Assembly (NCBI GenBank): GCA_935421135.1
Contig: OW285190.1
Coordinates: 17,308,501 to 17,372,500 of the forward strand
Source of the DNA: Bugulina stolonifera
Lineage: Eukaryota; Bryozoa; Gymnolaemata; Cheilostomatida; Bugulidae
DNA: 64,000 nucleotides
Direction of reading: 5' to 3'
Below the pieces are notes generated by a model. The model had not been told where the DNA came from, did no database searches, and saw nothing but the letters and a program-made list of their open reading frames with translations. The translations under genes and the position numbers were made by a program. Positions 39,101 to 52,445 of the stretch are shown here, piece by piece. Position 1 is the first letter of the stretch; every line of letters begins with the position of its first letter.

Positions 39101-42100
39101 AGCTCTTGGTTTATAGGAGTCATTAGCTTGTTGCTATACTCGCTTGATCCATATCCACTTTCCATGCTATTTGTGTGCTAACCTTCTTTAATTTTTATTA
39201 AGAACAGACTGGAGCTAGAAAGAGTTAACTAAACTATTGTTTCCATCTCTCTTTATATAGTGAATAAAAAGATACAAATAAAGCTGATTGGCTAACAATA
39301 TTATATACATTGGAGCGCATTGGAAACACATCAGGATAGATTGAAAACACATAGGGGAACATCGAAACACATCGGGAGAGGTCGAAAACACATCGGGAGA
39401 GGTCGAAAACACATCGGGAGAGGTCGAAAACACATCGGGGAGGTTGAAAACACATCGGGACACATCGAATCACATCGGGGGAGGTCGAAAACACATCGGG
39501 TTACATCGAGTCACATCGGGGGAGGTCGAAAACACATCGGGACACATCGAATCACATCGGGGGAGGTCGAAAACACATCGGGACACATCGAATCACATCG
39601 GGGGAGGTCGAAAACACATCGGGACACATCGAATCACATCGGGGGAGGTCGAAAACACATCGGGTTACATCGGGGGAGGTCGAAAACACATCGGGACACA
39701 TCGAATCACATCGGGGGAGGTCGAAAACACATCGGGACACATCAAATCACATCGGGGGAGGTCGAAAACACATCGGGTTACATCGGGTTACATCGGGTTA
39801 CATCGGGTTACATCGGGTTACATCGGAAACACATCGGGTTACATCGGGATACATCGAATCACATCGGGATGTAATAAATCAGACTAAAAAAAGGCACATC
39901 ACTTCTGATTGGACAGAGACTTCCATAAAAGCAAGCATGAGAGAGGATTTTTATCATTACCACTCAACCACCTAGTAAAGACTTGCAACTCTGTGGATAT
40001 TTACTAATTTCTCTGAATAAACATCACTCAACAATTAATATGGTGAGTAAACTTATTTTAATATGTATTTTAATATGAATTTACTCATTTGAGTTAACAT
40101 TGGGACTAATTCTATTTTAGTAGTGATATAATACTCCTTTGGTATGACCAGGGCCTAGAAACTTTGTAAGCTTATATATTAAACTGTTTTGATTCTCAAC
40201 ATGAGAGCAAGTATGTAGAGATCTGATCTGTCTATACTACAATTTGTGTGACCAGAGCTTAGAAACTTTATAAGTGGTGAGATATATTTTCAATATGAGT
40301 AGTTATATCACTAGTAGTGTAATAAGTATCAAAACAAGTTTATTACCACTTGTACTGGCTATACTAATACATCCTAGCTATTTTAATATGTATTTTAATA
40401 TGAATTCACTCATTTGAGTTAACATTGGGACTAATTCTATTTTAGTAGTGAAAATATTTCTCCTTTGGTATGTCCAGGGCTTAGAAACTTTGTAAGCTTA
40501 TATATTAAACTGTTTTGATTCTCAACATGAAAGCATGTGTGTAGAGATCTGCTCTGTCTATACTACAATTAGTGTGACCATAGCTTAGAAACTTTATAAG
40601 TGGTGAGATTTATTTTCAACATGAGTAGTTATACCACTAGTAGGGTAATAAGTATCAAAACAGTTTATTACCACTTGTACTGACTATACTTGTACATCCT
40701 AGCAAAGAAGTATATTATCAAGTGTAGCCTATACTCTACATCCAAGACTATACTGTACTAAAGTGGTCTATCACAATACTTGGGGTGGACTTGCTGCTAA
40801 AAAGATTAACTGGATAATTCTAATGAATAGGTCTGCACTAAAGTGATTTATTACACTACTTGGGATGAACTTGTTGCTAAAAAGATTAACTGAATAATTC
40901 TAATAAATAGGTCTACACCAAAGTGATTTATTACACTACTTGGGATGAACTTGATGCTAAAAAGACTAACTGATTAATTCTAATAAATAGATCTGCACTA
41001 ACACAAGAGTAATTTATCTCTCTGTTTGGGAGGAGCTTACCATCAGAAAGACTCAATTGGCTAAAAAAACACATAAAAAGTAAGGGGTGGTATTTTTGGT
41101 TTTTTTCTGTCTTATACTGATTATTCACTTCAAAATTAATTCTTGCTAATACATGTTCTGTTTATCTGTTCTTGTTTCTATTCCCCAGTGACTATGGTGA
41201 GTTGGTGGTTTTATCCACACAGTTAAGGCTTTAGTATATATTATTACTTGCTATTTTACTTGCATATTCTATTCATTCTAAAAGTAGTTGTTATCAGTAT
41301 TCTTATTTTCTTGCTCAATAACTATAGGGATTAGTATTTTTGTATACTTGACTTGTACACTACCACTATGCTCATGTTTCCTATATATTTTTATTCATTC
41401 TTATTTTCTTTGTTTAGTAACTATGTTGCATTAGTAGTTCCGTTTACTTGACTTATGCTTTGGTATATGTTTATTACTCTACATATACTTACAGGCTTCT
41501 ACATCTAAGCAACCAAGAAAAAAATATATAAGAAAAATAAAAACAACAAAAAAAGGTACGAAATACATGATAACCTACGATTCGGAGGACAAAAGAATCT
41601 CAAGGAAAAGAATCCCATCTCCAGAAATGGTTAGTCTATTATCTTATTTGTTCACACATGCACTACAACTTCCATCCACTATGGTGTTGGGTTTCTACAC
41701 CTCATCACATTATTTCTAAGATGTCAAAGGAGATTACTGACATTTCTTCAGAAGTACATGTTAGTAACACATAGTATGATAATGTACTTTTTCATACTAT
41801 AAGCCTCTTACCATGTCTAGAATGTCAAAAGAGACTACTTCTTTTTTAAAACCAGATGTTAATTAGTCATAGTATGATTTTCTCTAATTCTATGTCTCTT
41901 ACCATGTCTAAGATGTTAAAGATTAGTTATATTTTTATTATAAGTATTGCACTTTCTTTCTTATGTATTATTTCTTTTTTCTTTTCTTATGTGAAAAAAA
42001 AAACATAAATTACAACTGCTTTTCTCATGTTAATGGTACATTTCTCTTTATGTGAGAAAATAGACAGACTTTAGTAGACTTGCTTAGTACTTAGAGTGCT

Positions 42101-45100
42101 AGTTTTTTCATCAAATTCCTCAAAAACCATATATTACAAATGACTATGTTAATGTAGTTTGTTAATTAGTCTCTGCACATTTTATTTACATTATAGAATG
42201 AAAAAGAAACAGAACTAGGTGAAGAAGAAATTGCATTATTTGAGGAATGTGGGGGAGTAGATGGGATAGAGATAGGTAAGAATGATCTGCTATCTATTTA
42301 TCTATTTAGAATCTTTTTGATTTACAAGTAAGTCATATGTCCTCTCTCACTTATTCTTGTTTTTTTTTTCTTTTTTAGGACTCAGAATAAAGCCGATAAA
42401 AAGGGGGTCTAAGATTCTATGTCTTTGTTAGTGATGAGGCAAAAAGAAGACTGGAGATGTCACTAGCAAAGCCATTTGAATCGGACGACCCCTGCTTTTT
42501 ATGTAATAAGAATGTTGGACGCCGACGAGGTGTCCATATTCAACAACATTTTTTGCTCAGAATCTGTTTTTGCTATCACATAACAGTAGATGATGAGGGG
42601 ATGAATAGACACTACAACTTTCCATCTAATCATTGTCACCGCCACATCTCATTCAACACTCGCTTTCTAACTGATATCTACTCATTAAAAAAGACCATAT
42701 CCTTTTTGCAAAGGGTCACTGGTCACTCTCCACCTTCCAAAATACTCATCCCCGCATACACTCCAACAACTGTTGGTGGGGTAGTATACCCTCCCTTCTT
42801 TAAGGGGATGTCTACTACTCCATTCTCTTTAAAGTCTGGGGTGTGCTCTTCACAATTTCCTCTCCCTTCTCACCATCATTTTAATTCAGATGCTTCTTCC
42901 ATCAGTAACTCTCTTACTAATGGAGACATTACCACCTCTACTTCTTCTCCTACAACTACTACTATTGCTACTATCATTACTACTACTCCTTCTACTGCTT
43001 CTTTTCCTCCACTCTTTTCTTCACATTCACCCTCTCATTCTCCTGAAAGATCTGATGATACAGTTACCACTGTTTCGATACCTACTTCTACTCCCACCTC
43101 TTCACCTGCTCCACTCTTTTTCTTAGATTCACCCTCTTTTTCTCTTGAAAGATCTAATAATACAATTACTAGTCTTTCAATACCTACTTTTATTACTACT
43201 TCTACTACCACTACTACTACTACTTCTACTACTACCACTTCTTCCTTTTCTTTAGCTTCACACTCTCTTTCTTTTGAAAGAGAGCTACTTAGCTTGCAGT
43301 CTCCTTCTTGTTCTTCTGAACTCAATCTTAATACCCCCACCACTATTACCCCCATAGAAGAGGAGACTGTCAGTGAACTAGTTGATCGAAGCAGACTCCC
43401 CCAATCTTTTTTCTCTGGAGCAGTTGAGTATTACCGCTCTGCCATTTTTCATCTCAAGAAGAATGGGTATCACAGAGAGGTAATAGCACAAGCTGAAGCT
43501 TACCTTCGAGTCAGTGAAGAAAAGCTCTAATCATCTTTTCTTTAGTTTTTTTTCTTTTTTCTCCCACTCTCTTTCTCCCACTCTCTCTCTGTAGTGTCTC
43601 ATTCCCTCTGCATTTACTTTTATGTGATAGCGTATCAGTGAAGATTTTTTAAATTATTTTTTAAATTATTATATAATGGTATTCTAACACTTATACACAT
43701 CCTTTTATACATTCTATTGCTACTATTGTAAAAAAGTTTATTTAATGTATCATACATGTATGTGCTGACTTAACACATGCACACAGCTGTTTCTTGCTAT
43801 AATAGCTATGACAAATACTCCTTTACATACGTGTCTTTTATTCTTTCAATTGTGTTTAAATTATATTATAATGATATTTTAACATGTGTACACAATCTTT
43901 ATTTATTTTATTGCTACTATTGTGAAAAGTTTATTTAATGAATTACATAATGCTGACTTAACACATGCACATGAGCTTTTATTTATTCTATTGCTAATAT
44001 TGTGAAAAGTTTATTTAATGTATTATATATGCTGCCCTTAACACATGCACACAGACTTTTCTTGCTAACAATAGCTATGACATAGTCCTTTACATATGTA
44101 GCTTTTTTATTCAATTGTGTTTAAACTATTATATAATGATATTTTACATGTGTACACATTTATTCATTCTATTGCTAGTATTGTAAAAAGTGTATTTAAT
44201 GTATTACATAATGCTGACTTAACACATGCACTCAATCTTTTATTTATTCTATTGCTACTATTGTGAAAAGTTTATTTAATATATTACATAATGCTGACTT
44301 AACACATACACACAACCTTTTATTTATTCTATTGCTACTATTGTGAAAAGTTTATCTAATGTATAATATATGCTGTCTTAACACATGCACACAGACTTTC
44401 TTGCTAATAATTGCTATGTCATACTCCTTTAAATATGTGTCTTTTATTCTTTCAATTGTGTTTTAACATGTGTACACAATCTTTTATTTATTCTATTGCT
44501 ACTATTGTGAAAAGTTTATCTAATGTACTACATAAAGCTGGCTTAAGACATACACACAACCTTTCATCTATTCTATTGTCACCATTGTGAAAAGTTTATT
44601 TAATGTATATCACAGAACCAACCCTTCTTCCCATCAGTATATTTATAGCCAATACTTTACATGTTTCTTTATTAATGATGCAATGCACATCATAAACCAA
44701 GCCTTCTGTAGTACTTCTTCTTATCGCTAATGAGAGCTATAGGCAAAGTACAGCGGAATTCGCTCGTTTAGATCACAAGCTTTTCGAGTGAGGGCGCGGC
44801 TTGACCGCCTCAAACGATCGGTCGTTTGGGTGAGTGGGGGTTGCGGGGGAGGGTGGGCGGCGGTGGAGGAGGGGTGGCGGTGATGACGGTGATGGCGGCG
44901 GTGGTGGTGGCGGTGGTGGCGGTGGCGGCGGCGGCGGTGGTGAGGGTGGTGGTGGCGGCGGCGGTTGTGCGGACGGGACGAGGGCGGTGGCGGGGGAGGA
45001 GGGAGAGTAGTATAGTCAGTGCAGATCTACACAGACACCCGGCCCTTTCCGCGTCGTATTAGCCCTAGATCCAAAAACTCCCCGGGCGGACGACCACCCC

Positions 45101-46053
45101 ACCCGTCCTCTCGCCCCTCCTCTCCCCTAAACCTCACTCTATGTGCAAAGCCCTAGAACCTACTCCCCCCCATCGCGGGTGGGGTTTCAAAAACCTCATC
45201 GGCTGTTCCGCGGAACCCAGTCTAAAGAGCAAACCCCTCGCCCGGTCCCACGGCTCGGGCGAGGGGGCGCGCGCGTACGCGCGCGCCCCCTCGCCCCGCG
45301 AACCCCACCCGTCCTCCCTCCACCCGTCCCCGCCCCTCCCCACCCCTCCCCACCCCAAACCCCTCCGCCTCGCCCTCCGCCTCGCGGCGGTTCTCGTTCG
45401 CGAGTCCAGCCGTGGCCCCACGCCGCCGTCCCCCCGCCCATCCCCCGCCCCTCCCCCGCTCTCCCGCCCCAACGACCCGTCGCGGCCCTCGCGGGCGGAC
45501 CGTCGGCTGGAGTAGGGTGAAGCGAAGGAAAATACGGGTTAGAGTAATGATATCCGGCTATGAAAAACGTGAGCGAGGGTAATGGTACACGAATTTGTTT
45601 TAAATTTCAATACGTTTGAGAGTAATAGTACGGTGAAGCGAAGAAAAATACGGGTTGGAGTAATGATAGGGTACGCCCGTGCGGAGTGCCCGTGCAGAGT
45701 TTACGACGCTGACTATACTACTATAAGAAACTTACCGAGTGGTGGTGGTGGTGCTTCCGGATGATTTCTTCGCCGGGGACTGTTGAGACTGAACTGGTCG
45801 GGGTGACACCGCACTCGCGCGCTCCTCCGTTCGAGCGCCCCCGGACCTCCGATGAAAGACTCGCGCCTTAACCCTCGTTTCCCCCGGACCCTCCCCTAGG
45901 GAAATCGCCCGTCCCCGTGACGAGCGGCGAGGGAAAGTGAAGGCGGTGGCTCTTTCGCGCTTCAAACCGTAGACCTCGCGAGGTGGTTCGCCGGCGACAT
46001 CCTCGCTCGGAGGGGTAGAAATAGATAAATGGAATAAATGGATGGCTGTCTTC

Positions 46054-46089
<36 letters not shown>

Positions 46090-49000
46090 ACATCATCATC
46101 ATCCTACAAATAGACCCGCCTCCACGATGATGTCGTTGACTCCCCACCAATTTCTTCGACCACCGCGTCCACTTTCCCCCGGGTAGCAAACTCCGATAGG
46201 GAGAGAGCGCATCGTGCGCGTGCGATGTCACCCCCCACCTACGAATGAAGACGATAGAAGAAATGTGAACTGATAAGGGGTGAGTATGAGTGGAAGTTGC
46301 GCTAGTACCGTCTACCCCTTTGGTTTGGCGAGGTAAATGGTTTTTAATGTATTAGCTAGTGTTTTATTGCTCGGTTTTAAGGTTACAACCGGTAAACCCT
46401 CCGTTTTGAGGACGGAGACCCCTTACAATAGAGAGTGAATGTGAAGAAAAATATACGGGTATATGTACAAGGGTTATGTTGCACTGTTCGTTTACTCTCC
46501 AATTTATCGAATGAAGTAGTCTCATCTCCGAGAAATCAGTACTAGCATTCTATAGGACTCGTACTCACCCCGTCTTCTGCAACCTTCCGCTTACCATAGA
46601 GGTAGGTGAGTCCGGTCTTTAGCTGGGTGTAGCTATACGTTTGGTTTCCTCTTCTGATAAATTTTTATCTTTTCGGATGAGCGCATCTATACTACGAGCA
46701 CTCAGGGCCATGTAAGCGCTATCCGTGTCCATTTCTACGTACTCAAACTCCTCTCTGCTGACGAATCTGTGAAAATAAAATGGACGGGTTGGAGGGTGCT
46801 GACACCGAAGAATAAATAGAGAAGGATTTGATAAAATCTTTGTGTAGTCTAGTTCTACTCATCTATCCATATGTGTACACATGTTAAAATACCTTTATAT
46901 AATAGTTCAAACACAATTGAATGAATAAAAGACACATATCTAAAGGAGTATGTCATAGCTATTATTAGCAAGAAAAGACTGTGTGCATGTGTTAAGTCAG
47001 CATACATAATACATTAAATAAGCTTTTCACAATAGTAGCGATAGAATAAATAAAAGGTTGTATGCATGTGTTAAGTCAGCATTATGTAATTCATTAAATA
47101 AACTTTTCACAATAGTAGCAATAGAATATATAAAAGGTTGTATGCATGTGTTAAGTCAGCATTATGTAATACATTAAATAAACTTTTTACAATACTAGCA
47201 ATAGAATGAATAAATGTGTACACATGGTAAAATACCATTATATAATAATTTAAACACAATTGAATGAATAAAACGCACATATATGTAAAGGAGTATGGCA
47301 TACCTATTATTAGCAAGAAAAGGCTGTGTGCATGTGTTAAGTCAGCATATATAATACATTAAATAAACTTTTCACAAAGTCAGCATAATATATAATACAT
47401 TAAATAAACTTTTCACAATAGTAGCAATAGAATAAATAAAAGGTTGTGTGCATGTGTTAAGTCAGCATTATGTAATTCATTAAATAAACTTTTCACAATA
47501 GTAGCAATAGAATAAATAAAAGATTGTGTACACATGTTAAAATACCATTATATAATAATTTAAACACAATTGAATGAATAAAAGGCACATATGTAAAGGA
47601 GTATGACATACCTATTATTAGCAAGAAAAGGCTGTGTGCATGTGTTAAGTCAGCATATATAATACATTAAATAAACTTTTCACAAAGTCAGCATAAGATA
47701 TAATACATTAAATAAACTTTTCACAATAGTAGCAATAGAATAAATAAAGGGTTGTGTGCATGTGTTAAGTCAGCATTATGTAATTCATTAAATAAACTTT
47801 TCACAATAGTAGCTATAGAATAAATAAAAGAGTGTGTACACATGTTAAAATACCTTTATATAATAATTTAAACACAATTGAAAGAATAGGCTGTGTGCAT
47901 GTGTTAAGTCAGCATATATAATGGATTAAATAAGCTTTTCACATAAAATACCTTTATATAATAATTTAAACACAGTTGAAAGAATAGGCTGTGTGCATGT
48001 GTTAAGTCAGCATATATAATAGATTAAATAAGCTTTTCACATACCTATTATTAGCAAGAAAAGGCAGTGTGCATGTGTTAAGTCAGCATATATAATAGAT
48101 TAAATAAGCTTTTCACAATAGTAGCAATAGAATAAATAAAAGGTTGTGTGCATGTGTTAAGTCAGCATTATGTAATTCATTAAATAAACTTTTCACAATA
48201 GTAGCAATAGAATAAATAAAAGATTGTGTACACATGTTGAAATACCTTTATATAATAGATTAAATAAGCTTTTCACATACCTATTATTAGCAAGAAAAGG
48301 CTGTGTGCATGTGTTAAGTCAGCATATATAATAGATTAAATAAGCTTTTCACAATAGTAGCAATAGAATAAATAAAAGGTTGTGTGCATGTGTTAAGTCA
48401 GCATTATGTAATTCATTAAATAAACTTTTCACAATAGTAGCAATAGAATAAATAAAAGATTGTGTACACATGTTAAAATACCTTTATATAATAATTTAAA
48501 CACAATTGAAAGAATAGGCTGTGTGCATGTGTTAAGTCAGCATATATAATAGATTAAATAAGCTTTTCAATAGTAGGTAGGTGTCACTGTTTTAGTCTCC
48601 CTATAATAAATATAAAGTAGCAGGGTGTAAGTAATTTTTTAGCTTGATAGCATTATATACAATAAACACTTCACAATTGCTGCCAATTACCCTATTTAGC
48701 ACTAACCTTATGTTCTACTTGTTGAAATCTCTGATCAGGTGCTGACTAGTAGGTAGCTGTCTCTGTTTTAGTCTCACTCTGTTGACTAGAGGCTGATTGT
48801 ACATACTGCTAGAGTGAGAAACTCATACCTTAAATAGTAGTATTCAGTAGGCGGAGTCTAACCATTTCCCCACCCTTTGCAATACCACCCCGATGCGTCC
48901 CGATGTGAATCCGAAGCCTCCCGATGCACCCCGATGCGAATCCGAAGCCTCCCGATGCACCCCGATGCGAATCCGAAGCCTCCCGATGCACCCCGATGTG

Positions 49001-52000
49001 AATCCGAAGCCTCCCGATGCACCCCGATGCGAATCCGAAGCCTCCCGATGCACCCCGATGTGAATCCGAAGCCTCCCGATGCACCCCGATGTGAATCCGA
49101 AGCCTCCCGATGCGAATCCGAAGCCTCCCGATGCACCCCGATGTGAATCCGAAGCTTCCCGATGCACCCCGATGCGAATCCGAAGCCTCCCGATGCATCC
49201 CGATGCACCCCGATGTGCCCCGATGTGTCAAATCACATCGGGGTGCATCGGGTTACATCGGGATGCATCGGGAAGCTTCGGATTCACATCGGGGTGCATC
49301 GGGAGGCTTCGGATTCGCATCGGGGTGCATCGGGAGGCTTCGGATTCACATCGGGGTGCATCGGGATGCTTCGGATTCACATCGGGGTGCATCGGGAGGC
49401 TTCGGATTCGCATCGGGGTGCATCGGGAGGCTTCGGATTCACATCGGGGTGCATCGGGAGGCTTCGGATTCGCATCGGGAGGCTTCGGATTCGCATCGGG
49501 GTGCATCGGGATGCTTCGGATTCACATCGGGGTGCATCGGGAGGCTTCGGATTCGCATCGGGGTGCATCGGGAGGCTTCGGATTCACATCGGGGTGCATC
49601 GGGAGGCTTCGGATTCGCATCGGGAGGCTTCGGATTCGCATCGGGGTGCATCGGGAGGCTTCGGATTCACATCGGGACGCATCGGGGTGGTATTGCAAAG
49701 GGTGGGGAAATGGTTAGACTCCGCCTACTGAATACTACTATTTAAGGTATGAGTTTCTCACTCTAGCAGTATGTACAATCAGCCTCTAGTCAACAGAGTG
49801 AGACTAAAACAGAGACAGCTACCTACTAGTCAGCACCTGATCAGAGATTTCAACAAGTAGAACATAAGGTTAGTGCTAAATAGGGTAATTGGCAGCAATT
49901 GTGAAGTGTTTATTGTATATAATGCTATCAAGCTAAAAAATTACTTACACCCTGCTACTTTATATTTATTATAGGGAGACTAAAACAGTGACACCTACCT
50001 ACTATTGAAAAGCTTATTTAATCTATTATATATGCTGACTTAACACATGCACACAGCCTATTCTTTCAATTGTGTTTAAATTATTATATAAAGGTATTTT
50101 AACATGTGTACACAATCTTTTATTTATTCTATTGCTACCATTGTGAAAAGTTTATTTAATGAATTACATAATGCTGACTTAACACATGCACACAACCTTT
50201 TATTTATTCTATTGCTACTATTGTGAAAAGCTTATTTAATCTATTATATATGCTGACTTAACACATGCACACAGCCTTTTCTTGCTAATAATAGGTATGT
50301 GAAAAGCTTATTTAATCTATTATATAAAGGTATTTCAACATGTGTACACAATCTTTTATTTATTCTATTGCTACTATTGTGAAAAGTTTATTTAATGAAT
50401 TACATAATGCTGACTTAACACATGCACACAACCTTTTATTTATTCAATTGCTACTATTGTGAAAAGCTTATTTAATCTATTATATATGCTGACTTAACAC
50501 ATGCACACAGCCTATTCTTTCAACTGTGTTTAAATTATTATATAAAGGTATTTTGTGTGAAAAGCTTATTTAATCTATTATATATGCTGACTTAACACAT
50601 GCACACAGCCTATTCTTTCAATTGTGTTTAAATTATTATATAAAGGTATTTTAACATGTGTACACACTCTTTTATTTATTCTATAGCTACTATTGTGAAA
50701 AGTTTATTTAATGAATTACATAATGCTGACTTAACACATGCACACAACCCTTTATTTATTCTATTGCTACTATTGTGAAAAGTTTATTTAATGTATTATA
50801 TCTTATGCTGACTTTGTGAAAAGTTTATTTAATGTATTATATATGCTGACTTAACACATGCACACAGCCTTTTCTTGCTAATAATAGGTATGTCATACTC
50901 CTTTACATATGTGCCTTTTATTCATTCAATTGTGTTTAAATTATTATATAATGGTATTTTAACATGTGTACACAATCTTTTATTTATTCTATTGCTACTA
51001 TTGTGAAAAGTTTATTTAATGAATTACATAATGCTGACTTAACACATGCACACAACCTTTTATTTATTCTATTGCTACTATTGTGAAAAGTTTATTTAAT
51101 GTATTATATATTATGCTGACTTTGTGAAAAGTTTATTTAATGTATTATATATGCTGACTTAACACATGCACACAGCCTTTTCTTGCTAATAATAGGTATG
51201 CCATACTCCTTTACATATATGTGCGTTTTATTCATTCAATTGTGTTTAAATTATTATATAATGGTATTTTACCATGTGTACACATTTATTCATTCTATTG
51301 CTAGTATTGTAAAAAGTTTATTTAATGTATTACATAATGCTGACTTAACACATGCATACAACCTTTTATATATTCTATTGCTACTATTGTGAAAAGTTTA
51401 TTTAATGAATTACATAATGCTGACTTAACACATGCATACAACCTTTTATTTATTCTATCGCTACTATTGTGAAAAGCTTATTTAATGTATTATGTATGCT
51501 GACTTAACACATGCACACAGTCTTTTCTTGCTAATAATAGCTATGACATACTCCTTTAGATATGTGTCTTTTATTCATTCAATTGTGTTTGAACTATTAT
51601 ATAAAGGTATTTTAACATGTGTACACATATGGATAGATGAGTAGAACTAGACTACACAAAGATTTTATCAAATCCTTCTCTATTTATTCTTCGGTGTCAG
51701 CACCCTCCAACCCGTCCATTTTATTTTCACAGATTCGTCAGCAGAGAGGAGTTTGAGTACGTAGAAATGGACACGGATAGCGCTTACATGGCCCTGAGTG
51801 CTCGTAGTATAGATGCGCTCATCCGAAAAGATAAAAATTTATCAGAAGAGGAAACCAAACGTATAGCTACACCCAGCTAAAGACCGGACTCACCTACCTC
51901 TATGGTAAGCGGAAGGTTGCAGAAGACGGGGTGAGTACGAGTCCTATAGAATGCTAGTACTGATTTCTCGGAGATGAGACTACTTCATTCGATAAATTGG

Positions 52001-52409
52001 AGAGTAAACGAACAGTGCAACATAACCCTTGTACATATACCCGTATATTTTTCTTCACATTCACTCTCTATTGTAAGGGGTCTCCGTCCTCAAAACGGAG
52101 GGTTTACCGGTTGTAACCTTAAAACCGAGCAATAAAACACTAGCTAATACATTAAAAACCATTTACCTCGCCAAACCAAAGGGGTAGACGGTACTAGCGC
52201 AACTTCCACTCATACTCACCCCTTATCAGTTCACATTTCTTCTATCGTCTTCATTCGTAGGTGGGGGGTGACATCGCACGCGCACGATGCGCTCTCTCCC
52301 TATCGGAGTTTGCTACCCGGGGGAAAGTGGACGCGGTGGTCGAAGAAATTGGTGGGGAGTCAACGACATCATCGTGGAGGCGGGTCTATTTGTAGGATGA
52401 TGATGATGT

Positions 52410-52445
<36 letters not shown>

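Noticed and set aside
39318..39870. CRISPR-like array
   Set aside because: Units are contiguous with no unique spacers, and the context is eukaryotic with spliced genes.
39318..39870. NF-kB binding sites in the array next to the IkB-like gene
   Set aside because: GGGGGAGGTC lacks the YYCC half of the kB consensus.
39320..39887. Open frames of 147-184 codons with HIGR-type repeats
   Set aside because: The CATCGGG array is open in several frames on both strands; it lies between two promoters and has no start context.
44826..45062. Val/Ala/Gly-rich frame
   Set aside because: GGT/GGC microsatellite of the inverted repeat.
45134..45520. Pro/Arg-rich frames in the GC-rich ends of element B (and mirror 52,917-53,366)
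   Set aside because: Low-complexity GC-rich DNA open in several frames on both strands without splice or domain evidence.
48830..49745. Open frames of up to 212 codons over the palindrome centre
   Set aside because: Repeat artefact on both strands of the central array.
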